Shown here one piece after another: positions 1-3,801 of a stretch of DNA of 6,030 nt. The notes below the pieces were generated by a model. It did no database searches and was not told where the DNA came from. It worked only from the letters and a program-made list of their open reading frames with translations. The number at the start of each line of letters is the position of its first letter. Positions within the stretch are counted from its first letter, which is position 1. Position numbers and translations under genes: made by a program. The DNA comes from an uncultured Gemmatimonadota bacterium (lineage in GTDB: Bacteria; Gemmatimonadota; Gemmatimonadetes; Longimicrobiales; Gaopeijiaceae): the NCBI GenBank assembly GCA_938030915.1, contig CALHIO010000217.1, forward strand, positions 1-6,030. Direction: 5' to 3'.

Positions 1-2
1 GT

Positions 3-401
3 TTGAGGTCTCTGGTCCTCGGAGCACTAATCGTGCTATCGGGCTGCGGGCCAGAGGATGGCCCGTTTGAGACCTATTTCGAGTCGGGTGGGCTGTTGAC
101 TCGAGGTTCGTATCTCAACGGCCGCTTCGACGGGCTGTACGAGCGGTTCTACGAGTCCGGTGGGATTCAGCGGAGGGGCACCTATCAAAAGGGTGAGCGC
201 CACGGCCTGTGGGAAACCTTCGGGGAAAACGGTTCTCTGTGGACTCGGGGATCGTACGAGGCAGGAGAGCGGCACGGCCCCTGGGAAGGCTACGCCCTGA
301 CTGGGCGACTTCTTGAGCAGGGCGTGTATGAGCGGGGTGAGCGGTGCGGACCATGGCTCGAGGCAGGTGAGACACTGAGCTATTCGGAGTGCGAGGGCTA
401 G
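3..401 (+). CDS. Small repeat lipoprotein, YwqK/MORN_2-like (start uncertain)
   Basis: A 132-residue product from a TTG at base 3, ending in TAG. A short hydrophobic leader (residues 4-12) runs into a lipobox Leu-Ser-Gly-Cys at 12-15, so the mature protein is predicted to be lipid-anchored at Cys15. The rest is four full 24-residue repeats (20-43, 44-67, 68-91, 92-115) and a partial fifth. Each unit reads roughly G-x-W/Y-E-x-(Y/F)-x-x-x-G-x-L-x-x-x-G-x-Y-x-x-G-x-R-x, the pattern of the YwqK/MORN_2 repeat. Databases often label such proteins 'toxin-antitoxin system YwqK family antitoxin', but nothing here suggests a toxin partner; a surface or periplasmic beta-repeat protein is the safer call. 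The frame is open to the window edge, so the true start may lie upstream. The TTG is only tentative because no ribosome binding site can be seen. Cys115 and Cys130 could form a disulfide. It converges on the - strand operon and is probably unrelated to it. Confidence 0.82.
   Translation: MRSLVLGALIVLSGCGPEDGPFETYFESGGLLTRGSYLNGRFDGLYERFYESGGIQRRGTYQKGERHGLWETFGENGSLWTRGSYEAGERHGPWEGYALTGRLLEQGVYERGERCGPWLEAGETLSYSECEG
60..398 (+). repeat. Tandem 72-nt coding repeats (24-residue MORN_2-like units)
   Basis: Four in-register units lie at 60-131, 132-203, 204-275 and 276-347, with a partial fifth at 348-398. The protein period is exactly 24 residues with no insertions. Conserved positions are the initial Gly, an aromatic two residues later, Glu, a mid-unit Gly, and the Arg-Gly-(Ser/Thr)-Tyr of units 1-3, which becomes Gln-Gly-Val-Tyr in unit 4. 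Three of the four units end in Gly-Glu-Arg-(His/Cys). The DNA copies have diverged, so this is an old duplication kept by selection on the protein and not a recent tandem expansion. Confidence 0.85.
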
Positions 402-422
402 AGCGCCCCAGCCTGGCCCCCT

Positions 423-444
423 GTGCGTGCTCTAGAGCGGGCAC
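423..444. other. Hairpin 1 between converging genes
   Basis: Imperfect stem: GTGC (423-426) pairs with GCAC (441-444). After a G-G mismatch, TGCT (428-431) pairs with AGCG (436-439), including one T-G wobble, around a CTAG loop (432-435). The centre contains the 10-base palindrome GCTCTAGAGC (429-438). It lies 22 bases past the lipoprotein stop and 37 bases beyond the ankyrin stop. There is no T-run on either side, so it is not a classical intrinsic terminator. The wobble makes it slightly better in + strand RNA. It may slow polymerase or protect 3' ends. Confidence 0.4.
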
Positions 445-456
445 CTCGGTCTGGTC

Positions 457-470
457 GCACGGGATCGTGC
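457..470. other. Hairpin 2 between converging genes
   Basis: Perfect 5-base stem GCACG/CGTGC (457-461 and 466-470) with a GGAT loop, present equally on both strands. It lies 11 bases beyond the ankyrin stop codon on the - strand. No T-run follows in either direction. The 9-base sequence GCACCTCGG occurs at 441-449, overlapping the right arm of hairpin 1, and again at 469-477, overlapping the right arm of this hairpin. The gap may therefore hold two copies of a hairpin-plus-tail unit. A bidirectional transcript end is possible but unproven. Confidence 0.4.
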
Positions 471-480
471 ACCTCGGATC

Positions 481-2379
481 CTACTGGCAACTCTGGCAGT
501 TGTCGTTGTTGTGGGCCCCGAGACGTTCCAGGAGTGCGATCGTGGCGGGGAAGGGCTGCACCCGCTGCCGCGGCCCGTTGGCCATGTCCACCGTGGTCTC
601 TCCTCGTCGGCTGACGAAGGTCACGTCGGCGCCGTGCTCCACGAGGTAGTCGATCAGCTCGTTGTCGCCCCGGCTCGCAGCGTGGTGGACGGGGGAATAC
701 CCGTTCAGGTCGCGGGCGTTGACGTCCGCACCGTGTTCTTCGACGAGGTACCGCACGGCCGGGATCCAGCTGTCCGGAGCATGCGAGTGCTGGTTCGCGG
801 CAAAGCCCTCGCCATACCCCACACCGGACGCCGCATGGATGGGATGAACGCCCGGTCCGCCCGTCGGAACAGGAGGTAATCCGGACTGGTCCTCCTGATT
901 GCCGCGTCGTCCAAACCGCCGGGCCGGGACCTTTCGCGTCGGGATCGACGGGTCGGCGCCCCACGCGACGAGCAGGCGCATGGCGTCGAGGTCGGTGGCG
1001 TACGCCGCCCGCCAGAACGCCGTCGCCCCGGAGAAGTTCACGCCGAGCATGTCGAAGTTGAACGAGGTGTACCAGATGTGACGACCGGCCCGGTGGTTCA
1101 CGTCCGCTCCGGCCACCATCAGCGCTTCCATCAGCTCCAGGTAGTCCGTCTGCTGCTGGCGGAACGCCTGAGGTTGCGGGTACGCCGCCTTGGGACCCCA
1201 GCGCCGGTTCAGAACCGTGAATAACGGTGCCGCCCCGTCTTCCGCGGTCGCATTGGGGTCCGCTCCCTCGGACAGGAAGTGCATGGCGAGATCAAAATGC
1301 CCATTGATCGTCGCCATGAGCATCGGCGTGGTCCCGTCGCCCGCGGTGGGCTGGTCTAGCTCGGCCCCGTGGGCTAGAAGGAGTTCAGCGGCCTGACGGA
1401 AGCCGTCCCGCGCCGCGAAGTGCAGCGCGGTGAAGCCGCCTTCCTTCCCGACCAGATCCGTGTACCCGAGTGGACGTTCCTCTTCCGCAGGGGGTTCGGG
1501 ACGCTCCGGGCGCTCCCCGACGGCAGACGCCTCTTCGTCCTCGGACTCGTTTTCCGCGTTGTCTTGCTCCTCCGTGTCGTCTTCGCCTTCGTCGTTCTCG
1601 TTCTCGGTGCCCTCTTGCTCCTCGGGAGACTCCTCGTCTTCCTCCGACTCGTCGTCTTCTTCCGCTTCCTCTTCAGGTGGCGGAGGAGACTGAAGCTGAC
1701 CCGTGCCCGATCGGGCGGCGGCGGGGGGAGGTCCTCCTCCACGCTCGGCATTCCGTCGAACCGAGGCCAGCTGCGCACGGAGGCGGCGTTGCGGTATGTC
1801 CTCGGCCGCGATCTGCACGTAGTCGACAACGGACGTGGTCAACGACGGGTCGGCACCAGCGTCGAGGAGGGTGCGCATGGCGTCGAGGCGATTCGACGCC
1901 GTCGCCCACATCAGGGGGGTCTGCGCGTCGCTCGTCGTTCCCGCATCGATGTTGGCGCCATGGCGAATGAGGACTTCAATGGCTTCGGTGCGGCCGGAGG
2001 CCGAAGCGAAGTGGAGCGCCGTTACACCCGTAGAGGTGAGCGTCCCAGGGTCTGAACCACCCGAGAGCAGGGCCTCGAGCGCGGATGCGTTTCCGGCCCG
2101 ACCGGCCAGATGGAGCGGCGTGTACCCGCCGAGCCGGGTCGTCGCGGCCATGTTGGCGCCAGCGTACAGAAGGACCTCGATCACCGCCGCATCATCGTTT
2201 TGAGCCGCCCAATGCAGCGCGCTCATCCCGTCGTTCTGAGCGGAGTTGACGTCTGCTCCCTCGCGGAGAAGGACCCGAATGGTGTCGAGATCACCCCGCT
2301 GGGCCGCATCCGCGACCGGCGACTCGGCCACAGGGCCGGCGAGGAGCAAGGCCAGCAGGAGAGCCGGGAGACGGATCAT
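481..2379 (-). CDS. Exported ankyrin-repeat protein with acidic linker and C-terminal CxxC
   Basis: A 632-residue protein. The ATG at 2379 is chosen because it overlaps the TGA of the upstream gene (ATGA) and begins a clear Sec leader: Met-Ile-Arg, then a Leu/Ala-rich core at 4-14, with cleavage likely in the Ala-rich stretch near 18-25. About twelve ankyrin units follow: five at 20-183 and seven at 315-632. They show motifs such as ALHWAA, TPLHLA, ALHFAA and GADVN. A linker at 184-313 divides them, with a Pro-rich part and a block at 236-283 in which 32 of 48 residues are Asp or Glu. Units 8 (382-431) and 10 (510-559) carry long loops, and 480-509 is rich in Arg and Pro. The protein ends in Cys-Gln-Ser-Cys-Gln. 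Ankyrin repeats bind proteins and are not catalytic, so a periplasmic or surface scaffold for the two upstream gene products is a fair inference. Its exact partner is unknown. Confidence 0.93.
   Translation of the reverse strand: MIRLPALLLALLLAGPVAESPVADAAQRGDLDTIRVLLREGADVNSAQNDGMSALHWAAQNDDAAVIEVLLYAGANMAATTRLGGYTPLHLAGRAGNASALEALLSGGSDPGTLTSTGVTALHFASASGRTEAIEVLIRHGANIDAGTTSDAQTPLMWATASNRLDAMRTLLDAGADPSLTTSVVDYVQIAAEDIPQRRLRAQLASVRRNAERGGGPPPAAARSGTGQLQSPPPPEEEAEEDDESEEDEESPEEQEGTENENDEGEDDTEEQDNAENESEDEEASAVGERPERPEPPAEEERPLGYTDLVGKEGGFTALHFAARDGFRQAAELLLAHGAELDQPTAGDGTTPMLMATINGHFDLAMHFLSEGADPNATAEDGAAPLFTVLNRRWGPKAAYPQPQAFRQQQTDYLELMEALMVAGADVNHRAGRHIWYTSFNFDMLGVNFSGATAFWRAAYATDLDAMRLLVAWGADPSIPTRKVPARRFGRRGNQEDQSGLPPVPTGGPGVHPIHAASGVGYGEGFAANQHSHAPDSWIPAVRYLVEEHGADVNARDLNGYSPVHHAASRGDNELIDYLVEHGADVTFVSRRGETTVDMANGPRQRVQPFPATIALLERLGAHNNDNCQSCQ
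1531..1674 (-). other. Highly acidic low-complexity block within the ankyrin protein
   Basis: This segment encodes residues 236-283 of the ankyrin protein: 24 Glu and 8 Asp among 48 residues, with no Lys, Arg or His. A Pro run (232-235) precedes it and a Pro/Glu/Arg stretch (289-303) follows. Glu codons are mixed (15 GAG, 9 GAA) while all Asp codons are GAC, so it is not a fresh single-codon expansion. It is predicted to be disordered and could bind divalent cations or a basic partner, or act as a flexible hinge between the two ankyrin halves. Confidence 0.85.
2376..2379 (-). promoter_or_regulatory. ATGA stop/start overlap (translational coupling)
   Basis: On the - strand the TGA of the DUF1552 gene (2378-2376) overlaps the ATG of the ankyrin gene (2379-2377). 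The 20 bases upstream of the ATG contain no convincing GGAGG-like sequence. The ankyrin gene is therefore likely translated by ribosomes that terminate on the DUF1552 gene and restart, which would tie its output to that of its neighbour. Confidence 0.75.
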
Positions 2380-3794
2380 TGCGAGGAACTTGTCGCCGAA
2401 GACGACCGGCCGACGGCGAGGGGGAAGGCATCCGTGCTGTCCCCGAACGACGCGACGTCGTCCATCCCGAGCATATGCATCGAGCTGAGGAGCACGTTGG
2501 CCATCGGTGTACCGTCCGGCGCCTTCACGTGCAGCCCACCCTTGGGCAGGCGGCCATTCGCACCACCAGCGAGGAAGAGCGGGCAACGCTTGTGGTTGTG
2601 CAGATTCGGATCACCCATCGGAGAGCCGCACACGATCAGCGTCTTGTCGAGCAGGTGCGTATCACCCTCCATGGTGTCCGCGAGCTTCTCGAGGAAGTAC
2701 GGGATCAGGCTCATGTGATAGTGGTTGATCTTGTTGAACTCGAGCACCCGCTCCTCATTGCCGCCGTGATGCGACGCGGCATGGAAGCCGGCGGTCACCC
2801 CGGTTTCGGGGAAGACGCGGCCCGACACGTCCCGGCTGGTCTTGAACGTCACCACGCGGGTCAGATCCGACGCGAAGGCGAGAGCCTGGAGGTCGAACAT
2901 GAGCCGGACGTGATCGCCGTAGTCGTCCGGCACACCGGCAGGGGCTTCGGCCAGCTCGCGCTGCTCACCGCTCATGTTGCGAGCTTCGATCTGTTGGATG
3001 CGGCGCTCGATCTCCCGGATGTTCGTCACGTACCGGTCCATCCGCTGCCGGTCGTCCGCACCCAGCTGCCGGTTCAGGCTGTTCAGGTCGCGGAGCACCC
3101 AGTCCAGAATGCTTCGCTCGGTCCGTCGGCGTTGGGCGCGCTCTTCTGCCGTGCCCCCGGCACCGAAGAGCTGGTCGAAGGCGACCCGAGGGTCCCGGAT
3201 CATCGGGAGCGGTTCGGTGGGGCTCGCCCAGCTCACGGTGTCGGTGTAGACGCACGCGTAGCCGTACGCGCATCCGCCGGCCTGGTCCACGTTTTCGATA
3301 CACAGCTGCATCGACGGGATCGGCGTGTCCTGGCCGAACCGCCGTGCATAGATCTGATCCAACGAGGTCCCCACGAAAACGTCGGAGCCCTCGGTCTGCT
3401 TCGGATGTGCCTGGGTGAGGAAGACGGCACTCGACCGGAAGTGGTCACCACCGATCTCGCGCGGCAGCTCCGCTTCCGCGCCCCCGACGTCGGTATTGCT
3501 GACGATCGTCAGATACTCGCGCCACGGCTCCAGCGGCGAGAGAGCACTCGGCGTCAGGTCGAAGTTGGAGCCCTCGTCCTGAGGCGCCCAGAGATGCTGG
3601 GTCGCGCCCCACTCGTTGCACCCTGCTGCGCCGTGGACCATCTCGATGGCGACGAAACGGGTCACGTCGGTATCCGCGGCGGCGGCCGACATTCGACCGG
3701 CGGGGACCATCGCGTCGAGGAAGGGCAGGGCGACGCTGGCTCCCATGCCCTTGAGGAAGGTGCGTCGTTCGAGACTCGTCTGGCTCAAATGCAT
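2376..3794 (-). CDS. DUF1552 family protein with twin-arginine leader
   Basis: A 472-residue protein, typical length for DUF1552. The N-terminus has a Tat motif, Glu-Arg-Arg-Thr-Phe-Leu-Lys (9-15), followed by a weakly hydrophobic stretch (17-31) and an Ala-rich region (37-40), so export in a folded state is predicted. Family hallmarks include VSNTDVGG (98-105), GGDHFRSSAVFLT (115-127), YTDTVSWASPTEPLPMIRDP (183-202) and SPMGDPNLHNHKRCPLFLAGG (391-411). A helical, charged stretch at 222-272 may form a coiled coil. His-rich segments HAASHHGG (338-345) and INHYH (356-360) resemble metal-binding sites of the related DUF1501/alkaline-phosphatase-like proteins, but no catalytic residue is proven for this family. 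The last 20 residues are Ser-rich, a tail that may not belong to the core fold. The ATG at 3794 lies 7 bases after the upstream stop and starts just before the Tat motif; no strong ribosome binding site is visible. It is co-transcribed with its heme-protein neighbour, a pairing common for these families. Confidence 0.94.
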   Translation of the reverse strand: MHLSQTSLERRTFLKGMGASVALPFLDAMVPAGRMSAAAADTDVTRFVAIEMVHGAAGCNEWGATQHLWAPQDEGSNFDLTPSALSPLEPWREYLTIVSNTDVGGAEAELPREIGGDHFRSSAVFLTQAHPKQTEGSDVFVGTSLDQIYARRFGQDTPIPSMQLCIENVDQAGGCAYGYACVYTDTVSWASPTEPLPMIRDPRVAFDQLFGAGGTAEERAQRRRTERSILDWVLRDLNSLNRQLGADDRQRMDRYVTNIREIERRIQQIEARNMSGEQRELAEAPAGVPDDYGDHVRLMFDLQALAFASDLTRVVTFKTSRDVSGRVFPETGVTAGFHAASHHGGNEERVLEFNKINHYHMSLIPYFLEKLADTMEGDTHLLDKTLIVCGSPMGDPNLHNHKRCPLFLAGGANGRLPKGGLHVKAPDGTPMANVLLSSMHMLGMDDVASFGDSTDAFPLAVGRSSSATSSSQ

Positions 3795-3801
3795 GATGTG
3801 C

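Noticed and set aside
488..502. A 5-base stem (CAACT/AGTTG) at the end of the ankyrin gene as a terminator.
   Set aside because: It lies inside the coding sequence for the terminal Cys-containing tail, is short and has no T-run after it.
1420..2055. A + strand frame whose middle looks like transmembrane helices (many Leu, Val and Phe).
   Set aside because: The hydrophobic stretch is simply the reverse complement of the GAG/GAA/GAC codons of the acidic linker, which read as Leu, Phe and Val codons. No start signal or family similarity supports it.
2380..2586. A 69-residue N-terminal extension of the ankyrin reading frame.
   Set aside because: It overlaps the DUF1552 gene in another frame, has Arg/Trp-rich composition without any domain, and would bury the clear signal peptide that begins at the ATG at 2379.
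3795..3801. A promoter or separate regulatory site between the DUF1592-type and DUF1552 genes.
   Set aside because: The gap is only 7 bases and no promoter-like boxes are seen around it; co-transcription is simpler.
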